NCBI GenBank assembly: GCA_035548125.1
Contig: DASZTV010000105.1
Location: 35,138 to 99,137 of the forward strand
From: DASZTV01 sp035548125
GTDB taxonomy: Bacteria > Actinomycetota > Actinomycetes > JAFAQI01
Direction: 5' to 3'
Length of the DNA: 64,000 bases
Both the position numbers and the translations under genes were made by a program. Shown piece by piece: positions 8,680-16,192 of the stretch; within the stretch, counting starts at the first letter, position 1; each line of letters opens with the position of its first letter. The notes below the pieces were generated by a model. The model saw nothing but the letters and a program-made list of their open reading frames with translations. It was not told the origin of the DNA and did not search any database.

Positions 8680-9114
8680 CTACTGGCCTGCCGTCTGAAC
8701 CAGTTCGGTGAGCACGCCACCGACGCTCTTCGGGTGCAGGAACGCGATCGAGGCGCCGAGTGAGCCGTGCCGAGGCCGCTCGTCGATCAGCCGGACGTCC
8801 TTGCCGCCGAGGTCCTCGAGCGCCGCGCCGACGTCCACGACGCCGTAGCCGATGTGGTGGACCCCCTCGCCGCGCGTCGCCATGAACTTTCCGACCGGGG
8901 TATCCGGGGACAGCGGCTCGAGCAGCTGCACGTAAGACGCGCCGCCCGGTGCGTCCGCGACGTGCAGCATCGCCTCCTTCACTCCCTGCGCCTCGTTGGT
9001 CTCGCGGCCGGCGACCACCAATCCGAACGTCGCCACGTAGAACTCGATGCTCGCTTCGAGGTCGCGGCAGGCGATGCCGACATGGTCGATTCGGGTGAGG
9101 AGAGGCTCGCGCAT
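8680..9114 (-). CDS. mce: Methylmalonyl-CoA epimerase family protein
   Basis: VOC-fold epimerase of 144 residues that interconverts the C2 epimers of methylmalonyl-CoA or a related 2-alkylmalonyl-CoA. Recognisable features are RIDHVGIACRDLEASIEFY at the N-terminus (metal His in DHVG), EAMLHVADAPGGASYVQLLEP in the middle, GEGVHHIGYGV with the second His and HPKSVGGVLTELVQ at the C-terminus. It is divergent from a thiolase and near meaB and an acyl-CoA mutase gene, all fitting branched acyl-CoA metabolism. The start is 18 bases from the thiolase start. Confidence 0.9.
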   Translation of the reverse strand: MREPLLTRIDHVGIACRDLEASIEFYVATFGLVVAGRETNEAQGVKEAMLHVADAPGGASYVQLLEPLSPDTPVGKFMATRGEGVHHIGYGVVDVGAALEDLGGKDVRLIDERPRHGSLGASIAFLHPKSVGGVLTELVQTAGQ

Positions 9115-9132
9115 CCACGTATCGTGTCAGGC
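9115..9132. promoter_or_regulatory. Shared divergent leaderless promoter (mce / thiolase)
   Basis: Only 18 bases separate the two start codons. On the plus strand TATCGT at 9120-9125 lies seven bases before the thiolase ATG. On the minus strand CACGAT at 9126-9121 lies six bases before the mce ATG. The two -10 boxes overlap almost completely. Confidence 0.55.
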
Positions 9133-10317
9133 ATGCCAGGTTCGGTGATCGTCTCGGGTGCGCGTACCCCCATCGGCAAGCTTCAGGGATCACTCGCTGA
9201 CTTCTCCGGAGCGGACCTCGGAGGAGTCGCGATCGAAGCGGCACTCACCCGCGCCGGTGTCTCGGGCGACGCCGTCGACTACGTGATCATGGGTCAGGTG
9301 CTGCAGGCCGGCGCCGGTCAGATCACCGCCCGCCAGGCAGCCGTCAAAGGCGGTATCCCGATGACCGTCCCGGCGCTCACGATCAACAAGGTGTGCCTGT
9401 CCGGCCTGGATGCGATCGCCCTCGCCGACCAGCTCATCGCCGCGGGCGAGTACGACGTCGTCGTCGCGGGCGGGATGGAGTCGATGACGAACGCACCTCA
9501 CCTGTTGCCCGGCTCGCGCAAGGGATTCAAGTACGGCGACGCCGCGCTGGTCGACTCGATGGCGTACGACGGCCTGTTCTGCGCGTTCGACCAGTGCGCG
9601 ATGGGGGAGTCCACCGAGGCCCACAACGCGAAGCTCGGGATTGCGCGTGAGGTCCAGGACGAGTTCGCCGCTCGGTCTCACGAGCTCGCGGCGGCCGCGC
9701 AGAAGAACGGCCTGTTCGACGACGAGATCGTTCCGGTCATGGTGCCGCAGCGCAAGGGGGATCCGCTGCCGTTCACCGCGGACGAGGGCGTGCGCGCCGA
9801 CACGACCGTCGAAGGTCTCGCTCAGCTTCGCCCGGCGTTCGCGAGGGACGGCACCATCACCGCCGGCTCCGCCTCGCAGATCTCCGACGGCGCTTGCGCC
9901 GTCGTCGTGATGTCCAAGGAGGCGGCCGAACGACACGGCGCCACCGTGCTCGCCGAGGTCGGCTACCACGGGGTGGTCGCCGGGCCCGACGCGTCGCTTC
10001 AGGCGCAACCCGCCAACGCGATCAACAAGGCGTTGGCTCGTGCCGGGGCCACGGTCTCCGACCTCGACCTGGTCGAGATCAACGAGGCGTTTGCGGCGGT
10101 GGGGGTTCACTCGGCGAAGCTGCTCGATCTGCCGTGGGACAAGCTCAACGTCAACGGCGGTGCGATCGCGCTCGGACACCCGATCGGTGCGTCGGGTGCC
10201 CGACTCGCCCTCACGTTGGCCCTCGAGCTTCGCCGCCGCGGCGGTGGGCTGGGCGCTGCGTCGCTGTGCGGCGGCGGCGGCCAGGGCGACGCGCTGCTGC
10301 TGCGCGTACCCGCATAA
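9133..10317 (+). CDS. Acetyl-CoA C-acetyltransferase (thiolase)
   Basis: Condenses or cleaves acetyl-/acyl-CoA; 394 residues, the normal length for the family. The acyl-accepting Cys is C88 in NKVCLSG. The catalytic His is H349 in GHPIGASG and the second Cys is C379 in SLCGGGGQG. GMESMTNAPHLL near residue 113 is the usual thiolase loop. The ATG at 9133 fits the leaderless promoter and begins just before the first strand SVIVSGARTPIG. It is followed after 10 bases by meaB. Likely role: the acetoacetyl-CoA step in fatty-acid or ketone-body breakdown. Confidence 0.94.
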   Translation: MPGSVIVSGARTPIGKLQGSLADFSGADLGGVAIEAALTRAGVSGDAVDYVIMGQVLQAGAGQITARQAAVKGGIPMTVPALTINKVCLSGLDAIALADQLIAAGEYDVVVAGGMESMTNAPHLLPGSRKGFKYGDAALVDSMAYDGLFCAFDQCAMGESTEAHNAKLGIAREVQDEFAARSHELAAAAQKNGLFDDEIVPVMVPQRKGDPLPFTADEGVRADTTVEGLAQLRPAFARDGTITAGSASQISDGACAVVVMSKEAAERHGATVLAEVGYHGVVAGPDASLQAQPANAINKALARAGATVSDLDLVEINEAFAAVGVHSAKLLDLPWDKLNVNGGAIALGHPIGASGARLALTLALELRRRGGGLGAASLCGGGGQGDALLLRVPA

Positions 10318-10327
10318 GCGATCCGGC

Positions 10328-11284
10328 ATGGCGGTCGATGTCGGCGGGCTCGTCACGCGCGCGCGAGAGGGTGACCACCGCAGCGTCGGCAGGTTGATCA
10401 CCCTCGTCGAGAACGCCGCGCCGGAGCTGCGCGAGGTGATGGCGGCGCTCGCGCCCCACGCGGGCACCGCGCGGTTGCTCGGGCTCACCGGGTCGCCGGG
10501 CGTGGGCAAGTCGACGACCACGTCCGCGCTGCTTTCGGCGTACCGCGCCCGGGGCGAACGAGTCGGCGTGCTGGCGATCGACCCGACGTCGCCATTCTCC
10601 GGCGGTGCGCTGCTCGGAGATCGGGTGCGGATGCAGGAGCACGCGACCGACTCGGGCGTCTATATCCGATCGATGGGAACCCGCGGCAACCTCGGCGGCG
10701 TCTCCTGGGCGACGCCGCAGGCGATTCGAGTCCTCGACGCGGTGGGTTGCGACGTCGTGATCATCGAGACAGTTGGCGTCGGCCAGGCCGAGGTTGCCGT
10801 CGCCTCTCTCGCCGACAGCACTGTGGTGATGCTGGCGCCGGGCCTGGGTGACGGCATCCAGGCGGCGAAGGCCGGCATTCTCGAGATCGCCGACCTCTAC
10901 GTGGTGAACAAGGCCGATCGGGACGGGGCAACCCAGACGGTCCGCGACCTGAAGTCGATGCTCGCCCTCGGCGAGAAGCGGTCCGCTGATGACTGGAAGC
11001 CGCCGGTCCTCAGCACGATCTCGGCAAAGGGCGACGGCATCCCCGAGCTGGTCGAAGCGCTCGATCGCCATCACGCGTGGTTGACGGAGTCCGGGGAGCT
11101 CGACCGGCGTCGTCGCCGTCGCGCGGTCGAGGAGATCGAGACACTTGCCGTGACCGCATTGCGCGAGCGCATCGGGGACCTGCGGGAGGGAGCGCTGCTC
11201 GGCCAGTTCGCCGACGATGTGCTGGCCGGCCGCTGCGATCCGTATGCCGCCGCGGACCGGCTGGTGGCAGCCGTGGAAAGCTAG
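10328..11284 (+). CDS. meaB: Methylmalonyl-CoA mutase-associated GTPase MeaB (ArgK family)
   Basis: G3E-type P-loop GTPase of 318 residues that protects or reloads adenosylcobalamin-dependent acyl-CoA mutases. The N-terminal helical region precedes Walker A GSPGVGKS at 55-62. DPTSPFSGGALLGDRVRM and ETVGVGQAE are family signatures, and NKAD is the guanine-specifying motif. It lies between thiolase and the MarR gene, two genes before the IcmA-type mutase, which is its likely client. Confidence 0.94.
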   Translation: MAVDVGGLVTRAREGDHRSVGRLITLVENAAPELREVMAALAPHAGTARLLGLTGSPGVGKSTTTSALLSAYRARGERVGVLAIDPTSPFSGGALLGDRVRMQEHATDSGVYIRSMGTRGNLGGVSWATPQAIRVLDAVGCDVVIIETVGVGQAEVAVASLADSTVVMLAPGLGDGIQAAKAGILEIADLYVVNKADRDGATQTVRDLKSMLALGEKRSADDWKPPVLSTISAKGDGIPELVEALDRHHAWLTESGELDRRRRRRAVEEIETLAVTALRERIGDLREGALLGQFADDVLAGRCDPYAAADRLVAAVES

Positions 11285-11294
11285 TCCGACCCCG

Positions 11295-11804
11295 ATGCCC
11301 CGCGACCCGCTCGACCTGCCGTTCGATCCGATCGCGCGCGCCGGGGAGATCTGGACGGAGAAGTTCGGGCCGGCCGCCGCGATGCGGGTTGCGACCTCCG
11401 TGATGCGCGCGCAACAGCTGCTGCTCGCCCGCTTCGACGAGATCCTCAAGCCCTACGGGCTGAGCTTCGCCCGTTACGAGGCGCTCGTACTCCTTCATTT
11501 CAGCCGTGCCGGCGAGCTCCCGCTGTCGGTGATCGGGCAGCGGTTGATGGTGCACCCGACCAGCGTCACCAACACGGTGGACCGGCTGGTCGGCCAGGGC
11601 TTCGTCGAGCGTCGCCCGAACCCGCGGGACGGCCGCGGCGTCCTCGCCAGGCTGACGCCGGCGGGCCGCAAGGCGGTGACGCGAGCCACCGCGGACCTCA
11701 TGGCAGACGGTTTCGGACTGGACATGTACGACGAGGAGTCGCTGCAGCAGATCTTCGATCAGCTCCGCACGCTGCGGGTGTCAGCGGGGGACTTCCGGAT
11801 TTAG
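11295..11804 (+). CDS. MarR family transcriptional regulator
   Basis: Winged-helix regulator of 169 residues. The DNA-binding region spans about residues 70-105 (LPLSVIGQRLMVHPTSVTNT) and the wing contains RRPNPRDGRGVLARLT. It follows meaB by ten bases. Directly after its stop codon comes a 12-base palindrome that abuts the -10 box of the icmA-type gene, so a role as regulator of that gene is the obvious inference. The ATG at 11295 was chosen over a GTG-type extension that would overlap meaB. Confidence 0.9.
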   Translation: MPRDPLDLPFDPIARAGEIWTEKFGPAAAMRVATSVMRAQQLLLARFDEILKPYGLSFARYEALVLLHFSRAGELPLSVIGQRLMVHPTSVTNTVDRLVGQGFVERRPNPRDGRGVLARLTPAGRKAVTRATADLMADGFGLDMYDEESLQQIFDQLRTLRVSAGDFRI

Positions 11805-11820
11805 TAGGACGTCCTAGTAT
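11805..11820. promoter_or_regulatory. Palindromic operator TAGGACGTCCTA abutting -10 of icmA-type gene
   Basis: TAGGACGTCCTA at 11805-11816 is a perfect 12-base palindrome. Its last two bases start TAGTAT at 11815-11820, a good -10 that would give a start site near 11827 and a leader of about 47 bases with GGAGG before the GTG. Binding here would block the promoter. Confidence 0.65.
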
Positions 11821-11873
11821 CCTGGACCTGTCAGTGTCGGTGAAGCCGACGCCGTTGATGGGCGGAGGTAGAC

Positions 11874-13547
11874 GTGAGCCCGGACGAGATCGAGGCCGGA
11901 CGCGCTCGCTGGCAGCAGCGGTTCGAGAAGTCCAAGGTGCGCGACGCTGACTTCACGACGCTGTCCGGCGTCGAGGTGGCGCCGGTGTACGGGCCGCCGG
12001 AGGGCTCGGCGTACCCGGGATTCGAGCGGATCGGCTGGCCCGGCGAGTTCCCCTTCACCCGCGGTCTCTACGCCACTGGCTACCGCGGCAAGGAATGGAC
12101 GATCCGGCAGTTCGCGGGATTCGGCAACGCCGAGCAGACGAACGAGCGCTACAAGATGATCCTCGAGGCCGGCGGGCACGGGTTGTCCGTCGCCTTCGAC
12201 ATGCCGACCCTCATGGGCCGCGACTCCGACGATCCGAAGTCCTTGGGTGAGGTCGGCCACTGTGGTGTCGCGATCGACTCGGCCGCGGACATGGATGTGC
12301 TGTTCGCCGGCATCCCGCTGGGCGACGTCACGACGTCGATGACGATCTCCGGTCCGGCGGTCCCGGTCTTCTGCATGTACCTCGTCGCAGCGGAGCGTCA
12401 GGGCGTGGACATCGCCACGCTCGACGGCACGCTCCAGACGGACATCTTCAAGGAGTACATCGCCCAGAAGGAGTGGCTGTACCCGCCCGAGCCGCACCTC
12501 CGGCTGATCGGTGACCTGATGGAGTACTGCCCGGCCGAGATCCCGCGTTACAAGCCGCTGTCGGTGTCCGGCTACCACATTCGTGAGGCCGGAACGACCG
12601 CGGCGCAGGAGCTCGCGTATACGCTCGCCGACGGCTTCGGCTACGTCGAGCTGGGCCTGTCGCGAGGGCTGGACGTCAACGAGTTCGCACCGGGTCTGTC
12701 GTTCTTCTTCGACGCGCACATCGACTTCTTCGAAGAGATCGCGAAGTTCCGCGCCGCGCGCCGGATCTGGGCGCGCTGGCTGCGCGACTTCTACGGCGCC
12801 ACCGATCCGCGCGCGCAGTGGCTGCGCTTCCACACCCAGACCGCAGGCGTCTCGCTGACCGCGCAACAGCCGGACAACAACATCGTGCGGACCGCGGTCG
12901 AGGCCCTCGCTGCGGTGCTCGGCGGCACCAACTCGCTCCACACCAACGCGCTCGACGAGGTGCTCGCTCTTCCCAGCGAGAAGGCGGCAGAGATCGCGCT
13001 GCGGACGCAGCAGGTCCTGATGGAGGAGACCGGGGTCGCCAACGTCGCCGATCCGCTCGGCGGATCCTGGTACGTCGAGGCGCTGACGGACGCGATCGAG
13101 GCGGAGGCCGAGGAGATCTTCGCGCGCATCCGGGACATGGGCTCGGACGGGTCGATGACGTCCGGAATCCTGCGCGGCATCGAGGACGGCTGGTTCATGG
13201 CGGAGACCGCGGACTCCGCGTTCAGCTACCAGACCAAGCTTGAGAAGGGCGACAAGAAGATCGTCGGCGTCAACATCTATGCGGACACCGTTGCCAGCGA
13301 TCTCGAGATCCTGCGGGTGTCTCACCAGGTGGAGCTCGACCAGGTGAGCCTGCTCGCGCAGCGCAAGGCCGACCGGGACCACGACGCCGTGGCGGCGGCG
13401 CTCGCGGGGTTGACCGAAGCCGCGGCGGGCGCGGCGAACCTGGTTCCGCTGATCCTGGACGCCTGTCGCCTCGAGGCCACGCTGGGCGAGATCTGCGCGG
13501 CGATGGGCGAGGTCTTCGGCCCCTACCGAGAGCCGGCGCGCTTCTAG
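11874..13547 (+). CDS. icmA: Isobutyryl-CoA mutase-type large subunit (IcmA-like acyl-CoA mutase)
   Basis: Adenosylcobalamin-dependent carbon-skeleton mutase, substrate-binding TIM-barrel subunit only; 557 residues without the C-terminal cobalamin domain, so it needs a separate small subunit that is not in this window. Substrate-determining positions match isobutyryl-CoA mutase rather than methylmalonyl-CoA mutase: Phe80 in TIRQFAGF (Tyr89 in the methylmalonyl enzyme) and Gln198 in EYIAQKE (Arg207). Ala107 argues against 2-hydroxyisobutyryl-CoA mutase. The catalytic His is H235 in SGYHIREAG. GGAGG precedes the GTG at 11874. Expected reaction: isobutyryl-CoA to n-butyryl-CoA, linking valine breakdown to the beta-oxidation genes nearby. 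Confidence 0.88.
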   Translation: MSPDEIEAGRARWQQRFEKSKVRDADFTTLSGVEVAPVYGPPEGSAYPGFERIGWPGEFPFTRGLYATGYRGKEWTIRQFAGFGNAEQTNERYKMILEAGGHGLSVAFDMPTLMGRDSDDPKSLGEVGHCGVAIDSAADMDVLFAGIPLGDVTTSMTISGPAVPVFCMYLVAAERQGVDIATLDGTLQTDIFKEYIAQKEWLYPPEPHLRLIGDLMEYCPAEIPRYKPLSVSGYHIREAGTTAAQELAYTLADGFGYVELGLSRGLDVNEFAPGLSFFFDAHIDFFEEIAKFRAARRIWARWLRDFYGATDPRAQWLRFHTQTAGVSLTAQQPDNNIVRTAVEALAAVLGGTNSLHTNALDEVLALPSEKAAEIALRTQQVLMEETGVANVADPLGGSWYVEALTDAIEAEAEEIFARIRDMGSDGSMTSGILRGIEDGWFMAETADSAFSYQTKLEKGDKKIVGVNIYADTVASDLEILRVSHQVELDQVSLLAQRKADRDHDAVAAALAGLTEAAAGAANLVPLILDACRLEATLGEICAAMGEVFGPYREPARF

Positions 13548-13549
13548 GA

Positions 13550-13597
13550 AGTTGTCAGGTTCTGGCGCCGCCGGAACGCGCTGAGAGCCTGACAACT
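13550..13597. terminator. 10-bp inverted repeat hairpin after icmA
   Basis: AGTTGTCAGG at 13550-13559 pairs perfectly with CCTGACAACT at 13588-13597; the loop holds a smaller TTC/GAA-bounded GC stem. It starts three bases after the icmA stop and ends just before the next -10 box. Termination is likely, but a protein-binding site is possible. Confidence 0.45.
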
Positions 13598-13599
13598 CT

Positions 13600-13612
13600 T
13601 AGGCTCTAGGCC
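13600..13612 (+). promoter_or_regulatory. Predicted leaderless promoter, -10 TAGGCT
   Basis: TAGGCT at 13600-13605, seven bases, then the GTG start at 13613; no Shine-Dalgarno sequence. Confidence 0.55.
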
Positions 13613-14539
13613 GTGAACATGCGGCCGACTGACATTCGGCTACCCGGTGCGGTCGACCTGTCCGGCCTGAAGCAGCCGCCTGCGGCCGCATCGCCGGGCA
13701 ATGGACCCGCCGCCGCGGCGCCGGGCGGTCTCGTCATCGATGTCACGGAGGCGACCTTCGAGTCCGCCGTCGTGAACATGTCGATGCGCGTGCCGGTGGT
13801 CCTCGACTTCTGGGCCGAGTGGTGCGGACCGTGCAAGCAGCTCTCACCCGTCCTCGAGCGGCTGGTCGCCGCCGATGCCGGCCGGTGGGTCCTCGCCAAG
13901 ATCGACGTCGACGCCGAGCAGCGGCTCGGCGCGGCGTTCCAGATCCAAAGCATCCCGACCGTGATCGCGGTGATCGGGGGTCAGCCGGTCCCGCTGTTCC
14001 AGGGCGCGCTGCCGGAAGCCGACGTGCGCAAGGTGCTCGATGAGGTGTTGCGCGTCGCTGCTGCCAACGGGGTCACCGGCACCGTCGACCCAGGCGACGG
14101 GGCGCCGGCGCCGGAAGCGCCGCTACCCGACCCGGAGTTCGCGGCGGCCCAGGACGCGCTGAACAGAGGTGATCTCGACGCGGCGCTCACGGCCTACCGC
14201 ACGCTGCTCGACCGCAGCCCGGACGACGTCGAGCTCCAGATGACGGTCGCTCGTTGCGAGCTGCTCGTACGCACCCGAGGCGCGGACGAGGCGTCGATTC
14301 GGCGGACTGCCGGCGAACGCCCCGATGACGTCCCCGCCCAGCTGGCGGCCGCTGACCTCGAGATGGTTCTCGATCAGGTGGACGCGGCGATCGGCCGGCT
14401 GGTCGGTCTCGTCCAACGCACGTCGGGTGCCGACCGGGACCGGGCGCGCGAGCACCTGGTGTCGTTGTTCGCGGTCCTCGACCCTGCGGACCCGCGCCTC
14501 ACCGCGGGTCGGCGGGCGCTCGCGAACGCGCTGTTCTGA
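13613..14539 (+). CDS. Thioredoxin-TPR protein (YbbN/CnoX-like)
   Basis: A 308-residue cytoplasmic protein with a Pro/Ala-rich N-terminal segment (1-40), a thioredoxin domain (about 41-150) and a C-terminal tetratricopeptide-like region (about 160-300, beginning FAAAQDALNRGDLDAALTAY). The redox motif is WCGPC with both Cys (71 and 74), so it can be a true oxidoreductase as well as a holdase-type co-chaperone. The cis-Pro motif SIPTV is present. It stands alone: promoter directly upstream, convergent methyltransferase downstream. Start codon GTG 13613; an ATG at 13619 is possible. Confidence 0.9.
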   Translation: MNMRPTDIRLPGAVDLSGLKQPPAAASPGNGPAAAAPGGLVIDVTEATFESAVVNMSMRVPVVLDFWAEWCGPCKQLSPVLERLVAADAGRWVLAKIDVDAEQRLGAAFQIQSIPTVIAVIGGQPVPLFQGALPEADVRKVLDEVLRVAAANGVTGTVDPGDGAPAPEAPLPDPEFAAAQDALNRGDLDAALTAYRTLLDRSPDDVELQMTVARCELLVRTRGADEASIRRTAGERPDDVPAQLAAADLEMVLDQVDAAIGRLVGLVQRTSGADRDRAREHLVSLFAVLDPADPRLTAGRRALANALF

Positions 14540-14542
14540 CTC

Positions 14543-14559
14543 GCGCTTCGCTTCAGCGC
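14543..14559. terminator. Short hairpin between convergent genes
   Basis: GCGCT at 14543-14547 pairs with AGCGC at 14555-14559, in the gap between the convergent thioredoxin and methyltransferase genes. Small, and without a U-run, so only weakly supported. Confidence 0.3.
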
Positions 14560-15332
14560 AAGGTCGCGATCACGTAGCGGCTCGTCGTACGGAACGCGGC
14601 CGGGTCCTCGTTGACCTCTCGCAGCGCCTGCAGCGCCGGGACCCGGAGTACGTCCTCTCCCGCATCGACCGCCGCGAGCTGCGCGAAGGAGTCGATCCAC
14701 ATCGGATGGGTGGTCGCGTCGAACTCGACCTGTGCCTCCGGAGACTCGGCGGTGAACTTGATCGAGTGCTCGTCGATCGACACGGACAGGCCCAGCGGTT
14801 CGCCGAGTGCGGACAGGCTGCCGTGGTCGTGCCAGGCGAACCGCTCGGGTTGGACGGGACGCCCGAGCGCCCGCGCCATTGCCGGTCCCAGGCTTTCGTA
14901 GGCCTTGCCCATCCCGTAGCCGGGAATCCACGCCGTCAGCAGGATCCGTCCGCCCGGGGCGAGTACCCGCTTCATCTCGGCGAGGGCCGCGGCCGGATCG
15001 GGCGCGAAGATCGCGGCGAACACAGAGACGATCAGATCCGCCGAAGCGTCCGCGAGCGGAATGGCGGCCGCCTCGCCCGACCGGACATCGAGCGCGACCC
15101 CCGCCGCGGCTGCGCGCTCCCGGGTCACGTCGAGCAACCGGGCAGCCGGGTCGACCGCCACGACGTGCGCGCCGGCCAAGGCCAGGGCGATCGCGGCGTT
15201 TCCGGTGCCGCAGCCGAGGTCGAGCGCGGTCTCGCCGCGCACCACGCCGGCTGCCGCGGCCACGATCTCGGCGACCGGTTCGAGCGTGACGCCGGTGTCC
15301 TCGTACCGTCCGATGCCCCAGTCCAACCCCAT
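14553..15332 (-). CDS. Class I SAM-dependent methyltransferase
   Basis: A 259-residue methyltransferase of the UbiE/Methyltransf_11 type. Motif I LDLGCGTG is at 37-44, the acidic ribose-binding strand is HVVAVDPAARLLDV at about 54-67, and the post-motif segment AEMKRVLAPGGRILLTAW is near 121-138. The methyl acceptor is unknown. The ATG at 15332 fits a -10 box six bases upstream; a GTG-type extension of 19 residues would cover that promoter. Divergent from the enoyl-CoA hydratase. Confidence 0.88.
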   Translation of the reverse strand: MGLDWGIGRYEDTGVTLEPVAEIVAAAAGVVRGETALDLGCGTGNAAIALALAGAHVVAVDPAARLLDVTRERAAAAGVALDVRSGEAAAIPLADASADLIVSVFAAIFAPDPAAALAEMKRVLAPGGRILLTAWIPGYGMGKAYESLGPAMARALGRPVQPERFAWHDHGSLSALGEPLGLSVSIDEHSIKFTAESPEAQVEFDATTHPMWIDSFAQLAAVDAGEDVLRVPALQALREVNEDPAAFRTTSRYVIATLR

Positions 15333-15344
15333 GCGCTGACCATA
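15333..15344 (-). promoter_or_regulatory. Predicted leaderless promoter, -10 TATGGT
   Basis: On the minus strand TATGGT (15344-15339) is followed by six bases and the methyltransferase ATG at 15332. Confidence 0.55.
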
Positions 15345-15359
15345 GACGGCGCCTGCTCC

Positions 15360-15371
15360 TAGGCTTCGATC
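15360..15371 (+). promoter_or_regulatory. Predicted leaderless promoter, -10 TAGGCT
   Basis: TAGGCT at 15360-15365 is followed by six bases and the ATG of the enoyl-CoA hydratase at 15372. Confidence 0.6.
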
Positions 15372-16151
15372 ATGGCTGAGTTCGTGCACCTGACCGTCGA
15401 TGCGGGCGTCGGAACGATCCGACTGGACCGTCCGAAGATGAACGCCTTGAACATCGCGGTCCAGGAGGAGATCCGCGCCGCCGCGAAGGAGGCGACCGAG
15501 CGCACCGACGTCAGGGCGGTCGTCGTGTGGGGCGGGCCGAAGGTGTTCGCGGCAGGTGCGGACATCAAGGAGATGGCGGAACTGTCCTACGCCCAGATGG
15601 TCGACCGCAGCGCCGCGCTCACGTCGGCGTTCACCTCGGTCGCGCGGATCCCGAAGCCCGTGGTCGCAGCGATCAACGGATACGCCCTCGGCGGCGGTTG
15701 CGAGCTCGCCTTGTGTGCCGACCGGCGGATCGCCGCGGTGGACGCCACGCTCGGCCAGCCCGAGATCTTGCTGGGCATCATTCCCGGCGCGGGAGGCACG
15801 CAGCGCCTGCCACGGCTGATCGGCCCGGCAAAGGCCAAGGACATCATCTTCAGCGGGCGGTTCGTGAAGGCCGACGAAGCGCTCGCGATCGGCCTGGTCG
15901 ACGAGGTCGTCCCCTCCGACCAGGTGTACGACGTGGCGGTGCGCTGGGCGTCACAGTTCGCCAACGCCGCCGCTTACGCGCTGCGTGCCGCCAAGGAAGC
16001 GATCGACTACGGGGGAGAGGCCGACCTCGGGACCGGTCTGGAGATCGAGCGCCAGCAGTTCGCTGCCCTGTTCGCCACCGAGGACCGCACGATCGGCATG
16101 AGCTCCTTCATCGAGAACGGTCCTGGAAAGGCGGCGTTCAAGGGCAGCTGA
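15372..16151 (+). CDS. Enoyl-CoA hydratase
   Basis: Crotonase-fold enzyme of 259 residues, the normal length for a short-chain hydratase. It hydrates trans-2-enoyl-CoA to 3-hydroxyacyl-CoA. The oxyanion hole segment is FAAGADIKEM near 59-68 and GGGCELAL near 107-114. Both catalytic glutamates are present, Glu111 and Glu131 (GQPEI), which supports hydratase over isomerase activity. With the dehydrogenase at 5.3 kb and the thiolase at 9.1 kb it completes most of a beta-oxidation spiral; no acyl-CoA dehydrogenase is in the window. Confidence 0.94.
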   Translation: MAEFVHLTVDAGVGTIRLDRPKMNALNIAVQEEIRAAAKEATERTDVRAVVVWGGPKVFAAGADIKEMAELSYAQMVDRSAALTSAFTSVARIPKPVVAAINGYALGGGCELALCADRRIAAVDATLGQPEILLGIIPGAGGTQRLPRLIGPAKAKDIIFSGRFVKADEALAIGLVDEVVPSDQVYDVAVRWASQFANAAAYALRAAKEAIDYGGEADLGTGLEIERQQFAALFATEDRTIGMSSFIENGPGKAAFKGS

Positions 16152-16180
16152 TCGTCCGAAATCGAGTTGCCAGGGACGGT

Positions 16181-16192
16181 TACGTTCGTCTA
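16181..16192 (+). promoter_or_regulatory. Predicted leaderless promoter, -10 TACGTT
   Basis: TACGTT at 16181-16186 lies six bases before the ATG of the first exporter gene at 16193. Confidence 0.55.

Noticed and set aside
11814..13595. A 593-codon open frame on the minus strand opposite icmA.
   Set aside because: It mirrors the strongly conserved mutase and consists of low-complexity Arg/Leu/Val/Asp residues, the usual antisense shadow of G+C-rich genes.
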